A stretch of 7,275 nucleotides of DNA from Kiritimatiellia bacterium (GTDB taxonomy: Bacteria; Verrucomicrobiota; Kiritimatiellia; RFP12; UBA1067), in assembly GCA_017430155.1 (NCBI GenBank), contig JAFRNO010000285.1, forward strand, positions 1-7,275. Reading direction: 5' to 3'. Position numbers and translations under genes: made by a program. Below the pieces are notes generated by a model, which saw nothing but the letters and a program-made list of their open reading frames with translations, ran no database searches and had not been told where the DNA came from. Positions 1-6,183 of this stretch are shown piece after piece; position 1 is the stretch's first letter; each line of letters starts with the position of its first letter.

Positions 1-48
1 GGTGAACACCTGGGTCATCCCAATCTTCTTGCCAATCAAACCTTCCAT
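1..48 (-). CDS. rplC: 50S ribosomal protein L3, N-terminal fragment (runs off the window)
   Basis: Only the first 16 codons are inside the window. They read MEGLIGKKIGMTQVFT, the characteristic start of bacterial ribosomal protein L3 (the GLIGKKIGMTQVF signature). L3 binds 23S rRNA early in large-subunit assembly. The ATG is at 48-46 on the minus strand, with a strong Shine-Dalgarno sequence just upstream. The gene directly follows rpsJ, which is the usual S10-operon order (rpsJ-rplC). The rest of the gene, and presumably rplD, rplW and rplB, lies beyond the window edge. The identification rests on a short but very conserved peptide plus the neighbour. Confidence 0.93.
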   Translation of the reverse strand, partial: MEGLIGKKIGMTQVFT

Positions 49-52
49 TGCG

Positions 53-60
53 CCCTCCTT
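53..60 (-). promoter_or_regulatory. Ribosome binding site of rplC, overlapping the rpsJ stop
   Basis: The minus strand reads AAGGAGGG, a near-perfect Shine-Dalgarno sequence, 4 bases before the rplC ATG. It shares two bases with the rpsJ stop codon (61-59). A ribosome ending rpsJ would therefore sit on the rplC start signal, which fits coupled translation of the two ribosomal proteins. Confidence 0.85.
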
Positions 61-367
61 ACACCTTGATGGTGATGTCGACGCCCGCAGGCAGGTTCAG
101 CTTCTTCAGTTCGTCGATCGTCTTCGCCGTGGGGTTGACGATGTCGAGCAGGCGCTTGTGCGTCCGCATCTCGAACTGGTCCATGCTCTTCTTGTCCACG
201 TTCGGCGAACGGTTCACCGTGAACCGCTCGACGCGCGTCGGCAGCGGGATCGGCCCCACCACCTGCGCACCCGTCCCGCGGGCCGTGTCGATGATCCCAC
301 CGACGGCCTTGTCCAGCACACGATGGTCGTATGCCTGCAGGCGGATGCGTACTCTCTGCTGTTGCAT
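59..367 (-). CDS. rpsJ: 30S ribosomal protein S10
   Basis: The 102-residue product is ribosomal protein S10, part of the 30S head; in many bacteria it also acts as NusE in transcription antitermination. The N-terminus (RVRIRLQAYDHRVLDK, residues 5-20), the GPIPLPT segment (38-44), the loop and helix SPNVDKKSMDQFEMRTHKR (54-72) and the C-terminal LPAGVDITIKV (92-102) are all typical. The frame stays open upstream for a further 75 codons, but the ATG at 367 gives the normal family length and the conserved N-terminus, so that start is chosen. Its Shine-Dalgarno is weak: a purine stretch (AAGAAGAACAGAG) lies before the ATG. It is followed by rplC after a 10-base gap and preceded by a long leader with a plausible promoter. 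Nothing in the protein is unusual. Confidence 0.97.
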   Translation of the reverse strand: MQQQRVRIRLQAYDHRVLDKAVGGIIDTARGTGAQVVGPIPLPTRVERFTVNRSPNVDKKSMDQFEMRTHKRLLDIVNPTAKTIDELKKLNLPAGVDITIKV

Positions 368-652
368 CTCTGTTCTTCTTTCGTTTTGTTTTTTACCTTG
401 TACCTGCCCTTCGACGACTCCGACATCGCCGGGCGGCCTTGCGCCGTTGCCTGCGCGGCCCGCACGTGGGGGCCGTCTCGGAGTTGAGTTTCCGGTCAGT
501 CCAACCCCGCGAAGGCGCAAGCCCGAAAATGGAACGCGCCCGCGGCGCCTTCCCGGCACAGCGGGCACGTGTTGTCCCTTTGCCGGACGCATCCAGTGCC
601 TTTGCGAGGCTGCCGGACCGTATCTCGAACTCTTGACCCTCTGAGGGTTAGG
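368..652 (-). other. Long non-coding leader upstream of rpsJ
   Basis: This stretch lies between rpsJ and its likely promoter and contains no convincing gene. Read on the minus strand it would be a 5' leader of about 285 nt. It holds several short GC-rich inverted repeats: ACCC/GGGT around 638-650 and GGCCC/GGGCC around 456-473. It also holds two copies of the octamer TGCCGGAC on the plus strand (581-588 and 611-618), 30 bases apart. Leaders of S10 operons in some bacteria bind an operon-encoded protein (L4 in E. coli) to control transcription and translation. A similar role is possible here, but I do not recognise the E. coli structure. No known riboswitch was identified. Confidence 0.4.
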
Positions 653-658
653 CCGATT

Positions 659-687
659 AGTTTATCAAAAGTGGGAGAGGGAGACAA
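659..687 (-). promoter_or_regulatory. Probable sigma-70-type promoter for the rpsJ-rplC operon
   Basis: On the minus strand there is a TTGTCT -35 element (687-682), a 17-base spacer, and a TAAACT -10 element (664-659) preceded by TGA, which makes an extended -10. Directly upstream of the -35 lies an A/T-rich block at 692-713, in otherwise GC-rich DNA. This resembles an UP element, as expected of a strong ribosomal protein promoter. The predicted transcript start is near 652. The call rests on consensus matching only. Confidence 0.5.
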
Positions 688-738
688 GGGGTAAAATTGC
701 AAATTTTGAAAATCGGGAGACAGGTCCGACTTTCCTGC

Positions 739-2670
739 CTACCGGCGGGGAGCCTTGGGCAGCCATGTCTGGATGTGCTTCCCCTTCCAGCAGTCCACCG
801 AGGCATAGTCGCACAGGGTGATGAAACCCTGCTCGGTGGGAACCCGGAACTCAAGCCGATGCGTCGGCAAGACCGGCGCGATTCGCTCCACCGCCACAAG
901 GCCGTTCGCGTCGGCCTTGACCGTGACGGGGTCGGCATACTTGGGGTCGGCATTCTCGTCGCGCGCGAGGGCGATCGGCCCCCAGATGACGGCCTGGTAC
1001 CGCGCGGACTCGCGGTTCCGCCCGACAGGCGCGTCGAGCCGGCGCGCCTTGAAGTCGAACGCCACCGACACCTTGTCGCCCGTTCGCCAAGCCCTGGAAA
1101 TCCGGCAGTACCGCCCCGCCTCGACAGCGCCGACAGGTTCGCCGTTCACCGTGACCTTCGTCCGCTCGCTCCAGGCCGGAATGCGCAGCGCCACGGTGAA
1201 GGTCTCCTCTTTCGCGGGGGAGACGGTCATCCGCCAGCCCGTGGCGTCGAGCAGGTCGCCTTCCGCCGTCAGACGCACCTCGCCGCCCGAGGCGGTCCTC
1301 GCCACGGCCGTGCCGGCGTTGTAGAGGTTGACGACCGGACCCTCCTTCGCCTGCATCACCGCCACGAACGGGATGTAGGCAAGCCCCATCGGTCCGTTCA
1401 GGTTGCAGCAGGTGACGGGACCGTTCGCAAACGTCCAGCCCCAGCCCCTGTTCGTCACCTTCTCGCCGTTGAGCAGGTTCACATAGCTGAAGCCGTCGCC
1501 CTCCGGCTTCATCGCCCCCAGAAGGCCGTTGTAGACGTAGAGCTCAATCGCGTCCGCCGCCCGCGGGTCGCCCGTGAGGCGGAGCACCTGGCTCGCATAC
1601 TTCATCCACGTCACGCCCACGCACGTCTCCATCATCCGCGTCATGTCGGGGTTGGTCTGCTCCAGCGCCGTGTTGTCCCACGCCTCGCCGCTCCAGCTCG
1701 GCCAGTGCGGATAGTTGCCGCCGCCGTTGCCGACGATCGTGATCTCGTGGCGGAGCACGGCGTCAAAATACTTCGTCACGGCCTCGCGCGCCGCCGCGTC
1801 GCCCGTCACGCGGCACCACTCCGCCAGGCCCTCGAATATGGACGTCATCTCGTACGCCTTCGGATAGGGTTCGCCCATCCGCCACGGCATCACCCCGGCG
1901 CGCGCCTGGGCGAAGAGGTCCACGCCGCGGCCGTCCGCGGAGAGCGACTCCTTCAGCGTGTTGGCGGACGTCTCCTTCGCGCCGCCGCTCGCCACGATGT
2001 AGCGGGCGAACTCCAGATAGGACTTCTCCCCTGTCATCTTGTAGAGACGCATCACCGGCTCCAGGAGAGAAGAAGACTCGATGCAGTTCGGACTCCAGCC
2101 GATCGTACGGATGTCGCGTTTCGGCGCCGGACCGATCTGGCGGATGAGACAGTCCACCTGACGCCTCAGCGAAGCGAGCACCTCGGGGCGCGGCTCCACC
2201 CAATCATAGTAGTCCTCCAGCCCCAACAACACGTATTTCCGCTCCCACAGGTCGCTGCAATGCGGCCGCGTCTGCCCGTCCCCTCCCGGCTGAAGCTCCT
2301 CCGGCACGCAGCTGATGCTGCCGTTCGGACGCTCCGTCGCGAGGATGTCCGCGACCGCCGCGTCGAGCACGGCCTTCAGCTCGGGGTCCCGCACGTGCCG
2401 GTACTGCATCGCACCCGACCGCACGAACTTGCCCCACATCTCGCCGAGGGCGAACTTCGGACGCCCCTTCCGGAAAAACTCGGCGAACTCGTGGTATGGC
2501 ACCTTACCCTTGTGCCAGCTGGCGATTGACCGCAGGATCGGCTCCTCCAGCCCGCCCGAGAGGCGCACCGCCCCCGCCGGGAGCGGAATCATCGCATCGC
2601 GTTCGTCGAACGACGCGCCCGCGGCGACCGCCGCGCCGCCGATGCACAACATCATCAGTGCCTTCTTCAT
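739..2670 (-). CDS. Exported GH127/DUF1680-family protein, probable beta-L-arabinofuranosidase-like glycosidase
   Basis: The 643-residue protein begins with a signal peptide: MKK, a hydrophobic stretch at 4-18, and likely cleavage after AAGA near residue 19. The body has the (alpha/alpha)6 barrel pattern of DUF1680 proteins, followed by beta-rich C-terminal domains from about 440. In characterised GH127 enzymes a Glu-x-Cys pair and a Cys-Cys pair bind zinc, and one of the paired cysteines is the nucleophile. Here these correspond to E348/C350 in METC and C421/C422 in TCCNLN. E329 in SGEAW matches the usual acid/base position. The following segment, CYD-like NLYNAG near 450, also fits. The family's usual CCxPNxxR is replaced by CCNLNGPMG, losing the Arg, so substrate choice may differ. 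I chose ATG 2670 because GAGGA lies 8 bases upstream; an ATG at 2685 would add MRNVR and overlaps the preceding stop. Family assignment is firm; the exact sugar is not known. Confidence 0.82.
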   Translation of the reverse strand: MKKALMMLCIGGAAVAAGASFDERDAMIPLPAGAVRLSGGLEEPILRSIASWHKGKVPYHEFAEFFRKGRPKFALGEMWGKFVRSGAMQYRHVRDPELKAVLDAAVADILATERPNGSISCVPEELQPGGDGQTRPHCSDLWERKYVLLGLEDYYDWVEPRPEVLASLRRQVDCLIRQIGPAPKRDIRTIGWSPNCIESSSLLEPVMRLYKMTGEKSYLEFARYIVASGGAKETSANTLKESLSADGRGVDLFAQARAGVMPWRMGEPYPKAYEMTSIFEGLAEWCRVTGDAAAREAVTKYFDAVLRHEITIVGNGGGNYPHWPSWSGEAWDNTALEQTNPDMTRMMETCVGVTWMKYASQVLRLTGDPRAADAIELYVYNGLLGAMKPEGDGFSYVNLLNGEKVTNRGWGWTFANGPVTCCNLNGPMGLAYIPFVAVMQAKEGPVVNLYNAGTAVARTASGGEVRLTAEGDLLDATGWRMTVSPAKEETFTVALRIPAWSERTKVTVNGEPVGAVEAGRYCRISRAWRTGDKVSVAFDFKARRLDAPVGRNRESARYQAVIWGPIALARDENADPKYADPVTVKADANGLVAVERIAPVLPTHRLEFRVPTEQGFITLCDYASVDCWKGKHIQTWLPKAPRR

Positions 2671-2681
2671 TCTCACGTTCC

Positions 2682-4745
2682 TCATTTTCCGTTCAGCCAA
2701 AGGATGTCCTCCGCCGAGAGGTCGTAGATCGACGAGGTGCGGTAGGCGCCGCCCCACGCCGTGCAGTGCGCGTTGAGGTGGCCGCGCTTGCGCTCGCCCG
2801 TGCGGTACTTGCTCCAGCGCGTCTGGAAGTACGCCTCGTTCTTCGCGCCGGGCGGACGCTCCAGCGCGAGCCACATCTTTCTCTTCTCCGTGGGGAACCC
2901 CTGCGTGCCGTTGCGCCAGATGAGCCTTGCCACATCGCGCCAGAGCGGATTGCCGTCGATGCGCGAGAGCGCGATCAGGTCGGCGATCAACACGCATCCG
3001 TAGTCGTCGAGCGCGGCGTGCTCGGTGCCGATGACGGTCGAGCCCGCCGGTTTCCAGTTGTACTTCGCGAAATCGGTCTCGGGCCCGTAGACGCCGTTGT
3101 GGCAGTAGAGCCACGAGAGGAAGTACCAGCCCGCCTTCTGGGCATACGTCAGATAGCGCGCGTCGCGCGTGCCCTTGTACATCGCCACCGCCGCAGTGAA
3201 GAACGGATGGATGCCCTCGCGGTCGATGCTCGCGCAGTCCATCGCGCCTCCCTTGCACTCGAAGTGGTCGATGTCGCGCGGATAGTAATAGGCGAACGCG
3301 CGGTCGATCGCCTGGCGCACCGCCTCGTCCCGCGTGAGTTGCCAATACCGCGCGAGCCCCATCAGCACATACCCGCCGCTGTCGCCGCCCCACTCGATCA
3401 CCTCGCCGCTGTCGACGTCCCACGCCGAGCCAAGGTTGCCGTCCGCGCGCTGGGTCTTCAGGATCGCCTGCGCGAGACGGCCCGCCGACGCCTCGAACTC
3501 GGCGGCGTCCCGGTTGCGCGCCTTCAGGAGGATCGAGAGGCGCGAGAGCTCGCCCACGCCCCAGCCGACGGACGAGGCGTCCAGACGGCGCCTGTCGGGA
3601 CGCGGCCGCGCGAAGTGTCCGCTTGGCAGCTGGCGCTCGCGGATCCAGCTGCGGAAAACGGCGAGGCCGAACTCGACGTCCTTCGGCTTGTGGTTGCGGA
3701 GGCCGTATTCCACCGAGAGGCGCGCAAGCTGGAAGCTCTGCGACGCGAACCCGATCTCCGCGCCCGGATGCGGCAGGTATTCGCCGGGCTTGAGCCGCTT
3801 CGACTTCGCGAGCGCGTCGCCCACCCACCAGTTGAGCGAGGGGTTCTTCTCGATGTCGGCAATCGTCAGCCCCTTCGCGTGGTTCGTGTAGCAGTTGCCG
3901 AGTCCGGAGATCACGTCGTCGAGATAGGGGTTGTACCAGAAGCCCATCTTCGTCTTCCGGCGTCCCCAGTCCATGAACGCCTTGTCGAGACGCAGCACCT
4001 CCGAAACGGGCAGCTGCGCCGGCACGTCGGGCTTCAGGAGTTTCCAGGCAATGGGGAAGACCGCCGCAAAACCGTAATCCGGCCAGAGAGGACGCCCCGT
4101 ACACGCCCACGCCTTCGCCGTGAACGTCTCGCCCGGCTTGAGAGTAAGGTAGGTGTCGTACCGCGGCGAGAACTTGCGCTTGTCGGTGTAGGAGACGGGC
4201 GCCTCGATGACGGGCCAGTAGATGAGATGGCGAAAAGAGCCGTCGGGCTTTTTTTCCATCGAACAGGAACTCACGTGCGAAGCCGTGTCGTCCACAGAGG
4301 CGAAGAGGGCGAACACCGTCTCCTTGTTTTCGGAGATGGTGCAGGAGGGAATGCCGCTCCGGTCGTAGGAGAAAATCCACGGTTTGCCGTCCTTCTCCCA
4401 GCCCGTCGGGATGTCCGGCGCGCCCCACGCGGCCGCGCGGTCGGGATTGTGCTGGTCGCCGGCGATGGCCTGGACGAACGCGTTGCCGTTGTAGTTGACG
4501 CCGGGAATCAGGTAGCGCGTCGCCGCGAAGCCGGGCTCCGCCGCCAGCGCGAGCTGGAACGTCACGTTCGTGGCGGCGGCGTTCTTCGCCGTCACCACGA
4601 TCTGCCACACGTCGCCGTCGCGCCGTGCCGAGACGGTCGCGGCCAGCCCCGCCGTTTCGGGGATCGTCCGCGACGAAAACGCCACCGATCCCGCCGCCGT
4701 TCCGGCCAGCAGCGCGGCCATTCCGATTGTCACCAGGTTTTTCAT
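2682..4745 (-). CDS. Exported protein of unrecognised family, probable beta-sandwich plus alpha/alpha-toroid carbohydrate-active enzyme
   Basis: The 687-residue product has an N-terminal signal peptide (MKNL, hydrophobic to about residue 19, AAGS cleavage region). Residues 25-215 look beta-rich, with alternating strands such as VWQIVVTAKN and TYLTLKPGETFTAKAWAC. Residues about 245-687 are helical with hairpin-like repeats rich in Trp and Tyr, including QRADGNLGSAWD, WGGDSGGYVLMGLARYW and AYRTSSIYDLSAEDILWL. This resembles six-hairpin glycosidase or polysaccharide-lyase toroids, but I do not recognise a named family or a catalytic signature. ATG 4745 is preferred because AAAGGA lies 8 bases upstream; a TTG two codons earlier is too close to it. 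The stop overlaps an ATG (2685) of the GH127 gene by 4 bases (ATGA), so the two are co-transcribed and probably translationally coupled. Action on the same extracellular or periplasmic glycan is inferred from that pairing. A lyase, epimerase or non-catalytic binding role remains possible. Confidence 0.8.
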   Translation of the reverse strand: MKNLVTIGMAALLAGTAAGSVAFSSRTIPETAGLAATVSARRDGDVWQIVVTAKNAAATNVTFQLALAAEPGFAATRYLIPGVNYNGNAFVQAIAGDQHNPDRAAAWGAPDIPTGWEKDGKPWIFSYDRSGIPSCTISENKETVFALFASVDDTASHVSSCSMEKKPDGSFRHLIYWPVIEAPVSYTDKRKFSPRYDTYLTLKPGETFTAKAWACTGRPLWPDYGFAAVFPIAWKLLKPDVPAQLPVSEVLRLDKAFMDWGRRKTKMGFWYNPYLDDVISGLGNCYTNHAKGLTIADIEKNPSLNWWVGDALAKSKRLKPGEYLPHPGAEIGFASQSFQLARLSVEYGLRNHKPKDVEFGLAVFRSWIRERQLPSGHFARPRPDRRRLDASSVGWGVGELSRLSILLKARNRDAAEFEASAGRLAQAILKTQRADGNLGSAWDVDSGEVIEWGGDSGGYVLMGLARYWQLTRDEAVRQAIDRAFAYYYPRDIDHFECKGGAMDCASIDREGIHPFFTAAVAMYKGTRDARYLTYAQKAGWYFLSWLYCHNGVYGPETDFAKYNWKPAGSTVIGTEHAALDDYGCVLIADLIALSRIDGNPLWRDVARLIWRNGTQGFPTEKRKMWLALERPPGAKNEAYFQTRWSKYRTGERKRGHLNAHCTAWGGAYRTSSIYDLSAEDILWLNGK

Positions 4746-4765
4746 CGTCAAAATCCTTTGCGCAC

Positions 4766-4771
4766 ATTATA
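4766..4771 (-). promoter_or_regulatory. -10 element for the two-gene exported-protein operon
   Basis: A perfect TATAAT lies on the minus strand 20 bases upstream of the ATG at 4745. The predicted start of transcription is near 4759, so the leader would be only about 14 nt, just enough for the AAAGGA ribosome binding site. No good -35 hexamer is visible at 16-18 bases upstream (TCGCCC at 17), so an activator or alternative -35 contact may be needed. Confidence 0.5.
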
Positions 4772-4800
4772 CACTATTTCACGCCGACGGGCGACGCTTA

Positions 4801-4809
4801 TGGTATAAT
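4801..4809 (+). promoter_or_regulatory. Extended -10 promoter of dapL
   Basis: The sequence TGGTATAAT is a perfect extended -10 (TGn plus TATAAT at 4804-4809). The -35 position at 17-base spacing (4781-4786, ACGCCG) does not match consensus, which is common for extended -10 promoters. The expected start is near 4816, giving a leader of about 22 nt before dapL. The element faces away from the minus-strand TATAAT at 4766-4771; only 32 bases separate the two -10 boxes, so both upstream promoter regions occupy the same DNA. Confidence 0.6.
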
Positions 4810-4824
4810 TTCCGTCAACCAACC

Positions 4825-4830
4825 AAGGAG
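4825..4830 (+). promoter_or_regulatory. Ribosome binding site of dapL
   Basis: AAGGAG lies 7 bases before the ATG at 4838. The frame is open further upstream, to 4625 within the oppositely oriented gene, so this site and the family length decide the start. Confidence 0.85.
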
Positions 4831-4837
4831 AAATCGA

Positions 4838-6067
4838 ATGGTCCGCGTCAATGAAAACTACCTGAAGATTCAGGCATCCTATTTGTTCACCGAAATCGCC
4901 CATCGCGTCAAGGCCCACCAGGAGGCCCATCCCGATGCGAAAGTCATCCGACTCGGCATCGGCGACGTCACCGAACCGCTCGCCCCCGCCGTGGTCGCCG
5001 CCCTCCACAAGGCCGTCGACGACGAGGCCGCCCGCGAGACGTTCCACGGCTATGGCCCGGAACAGGGCTACGCCTTCCTGCGCGAGGCCGTCGCGAAGAA
5101 CGACTTCCAGGACCGCGGCCTTGACGTGGCCGCCGACGAGATCTTCATCTCCGACGGCGCGAAGTGCGACTGCGGCAACATCCAGGAGCTCTTCGGCGCG
5201 GACGTGAAGATCGCCGTCACCGACCCCGTCTATCCCGTCTACGTGGACACCAACGTGATGGCCGGACGCACCGGCGCCTCGGCGAACGGACGCTATTCCG
5301 GGCTCGTCTACCTCTCCTGCTCGGCGGCGAACGGGTTCGTTCCCTCCCCCGCCGACCTCCCTGAGCCGGTGGACATCGTCTACCTCTGCTACCCCAACAA
5401 CCCCACCGGCGCCACCGCCACGAAGGAACAGCTCCAGGCGTGGGTGGACTGGGCGAACGCGAACAAGGCGCTCGTTCTCTTCGACGCCGCCTACGAGGCG
5501 TTCATCCGCACGCCCGGCATTCCCCACTCCATCTACGAGTGCTCCGGCGCGCGTTCCTGCGCGATCGAGTTCCGCAGCTATTCGAAGACGGCCGGCTTCA
5601 CCGGCATCCGCTGCGGCTACACGGTCGTTCCGAAGGGACTCGTCGCGTGGAAGGCCGACGGCACTCCGGTCGAGCTGCGCCCCTTCTGGACGCGCCGCCA
5701 GACGACGAAGTTCAACGGCTGCAGCTACATCACCCAACGCGGCGCCGAAGCGGTCTACTCCCCCGAGGGCGCCGCCCAGACGAAGACCACCATCGACTTC
5801 TATCTCGAAAACGCCAAGCTGATGAAGGACGCGCTCACCAAGCTCGGCTACACCGTCACCGGCGGCACCGACTCCCCCTACCTCTGGGTCAACGTCAAGG
5901 GCGACTCCTGGGCCTTCTTCGACAAGCTGCTCAAGGAGGCGAACGTCGTCACCACGCCGGGCGCCGGGTTCGGCCAGGCCGGCGAGGGCTTCATCCGCAT
6001 CTCCGCGTTCAACTCGCGCGCGAACGTCCTCGAAGCGATCGGCCGCCTCTCCTCCGTCCTCGCCTAA
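4838..6067 (+). CDS. dapL: LL-diaminopimelate aminotransferase (EC 2.6.1.83)
   Basis: The 409-residue product is a PLP-dependent fold-type I aminotransferase of the DapL family, close to the usual 408-411 residues. It converts tetrahydrodipicolinate and glutamate to LL-diaminopimelate and 2-oxoglutarate in one step, replacing DapD/DapC/DapE in lysine and peptidoglycan synthesis. Visible signatures: VNENYLKIQASYLF at the N-terminus, RLGIGDVTEPL (38-48), YGPEQGY (72-78), SDGAKCD (105-111), PNNPTG (186-191), DAAYE (216-220), the PLP lysine K250 in SYSKTAGFTG with R258 following, and the substrate-carboxylate arginine R387 in FIRISAF. It has its own extended -10 promoter and strong ribosome binding site, and diverges from the glycosidase operon. 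DapL is known from plants, Chlamydiae and other PVC bacteria, several anaerobes and some archaea, which supports a PVC-like host. No convincing intrinsic terminator follows the stop. Confidence 0.96.
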   Translation: MVRVNENYLKIQASYLFTEIAHRVKAHQEAHPDAKVIRLGIGDVTEPLAPAVVAALHKAVDDEAARETFHGYGPEQGYAFLREAVAKNDFQDRGLDVAADEIFISDGAKCDCGNIQELFGADVKIAVTDPVYPVYVDTNVMAGRTGASANGRYSGLVYLSCSAANGFVPSPADLPEPVDIVYLCYPNNPTGATATKEQLQAWVDWANANKALVLFDAAYEAFIRTPGIPHSIYECSGARSCAIEFRSYSKTAGFTGIRCGYTVVPKGLVAWKADGTPVELRPFWTRRQTTKFNGCSYITQRGAEAVYSPEGAAQTKTTIDFYLENAKLMKDALTKLGYTVTGGTDSPYLWVNVKGDSWAFFDKLLKEANVVTTPGAGFGQAGEGFIRISAFNSRANVLEAIGRLSSVLA

Positions 6068-6071
6068 CTAC

Positions 6072-6095
6072 GGAACGAGCGGAAGGGAGGAGCAA
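6072..6095 (+). repeat. Degenerate partial copy of the hairpin repeat, just after dapL
   Basis: GGAACGAGCGGA at 6072-6083 equals the first 12 bases of the repeat loop. After an AGGGA-type interruption, GGAGCAAG (6088-6095) matches a later part of the loop as found in the 7234-7269 copy. There are no matching arms on either side, so it cannot form the family's hairpin. It begins 4 bases after the dapL stop. Confidence 0.55.
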
Positions 6096-6107
6096 GATCA
6101 TGAGAAG

Positions 6108-6127
6108 TCAGGACGAAACGAGCGGAG
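6108..6127 (+). repeat. Left-half copy of the hairpin repeat
   Basis: These 20 bases (TCAGGAC plus GAAACGAGCGGAG) are identical to the left arm and first 13 loop bases of the complete copy that starts 41 bases further on. The rest of the loop and the right arm are absent; unrelated sequence (6128-6147) follows. Its left arm could pair with the right arm of the complete copy (6176-6182), giving an alternative, larger stem-loop. Confidence 0.75.
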
Positions 6128-6147
6128 GAACCAGACATCTGCCGACA

Positions 6148-6183
6148 ATCAGGACGAAACGAGCGGAGCGAGTGAGTCCTGAT
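6148..6183 (+). repeat. Complete hairpin repeat, copy 1 (overlaps a start codon)
   Basis: Arms ATCAGGAC (6148-6155) and GTCCTGAT (6176-6183) are perfectly complementary over 8 bp. The loop is 20 nt, GAAACGAGCGGAGCGAGTGA. The last two bases of the right arm are the AT of the ATG that begins the 296-residue gene, so the hairpin would enclose that start. GGAG in the loop (6165-6168) is the only Shine-Dalgarno-like sequence near this start. There is no T-tract, so it is not a standard intrinsic terminator. Confidence 0.85.

Noticed and set aside
59..592. An N-terminally extended S10 of 177 residues
   Set aside because: The extra 75 residues are Arg/Gly/Pro-rich and unlike any S10. Starting at 367 gives the normal 102 residues.
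620..634. tRNA-like T-arm on the minus strand (GAGTTCGAGATAC)
   Set aside because: There is no matching acceptor stem, anticodon arm or D-arm around it, so it is a chance resemblance.
496..702. A 68-residue minus-strand frame with a CPLC motif in the rpsJ leader region
   Set aside because: It starts upstream of the predicted transcript start, has no clear ribosome binding site and no recognisable domain. The CxxC is likely chance.
739..4767. A single 1342-residue minus-strand open frame spanning both exported-protein genes
   Set aside because: Only its last 640 or so residues are the GH127 protein. The first half is an out-of-frame, Arg-rich reading of the 687-residue gene, which is itself intact in another frame. 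It is not a fusion.
697..4808. Two very long plus-strand open frames (697-2529 and 2496-4808), antisense to the exported-protein genes
   Set aside because: Their products are dominated by Arg, His, Leu and Ala with no domain signature, as expected of a mirror frame in GC-rich DNA. The minus-strand proteins have signal peptides, family motifs and ribosome binding sites.
4748..5737. A 329-residue minus-strand frame antisense to dapL
   Set aside because: Its Gly/Val/Asp-rich sequence is the typical mirror of a GC-rich gene, and dapL is unmistakable on the other strand.
6148..6183. Hairpin copies as ordinary Rho-independent terminators
   Set aside because: The loop is 20 nt and conserved in sequence, no T-tract follows any copy, and copy 1 overlaps a start codon.
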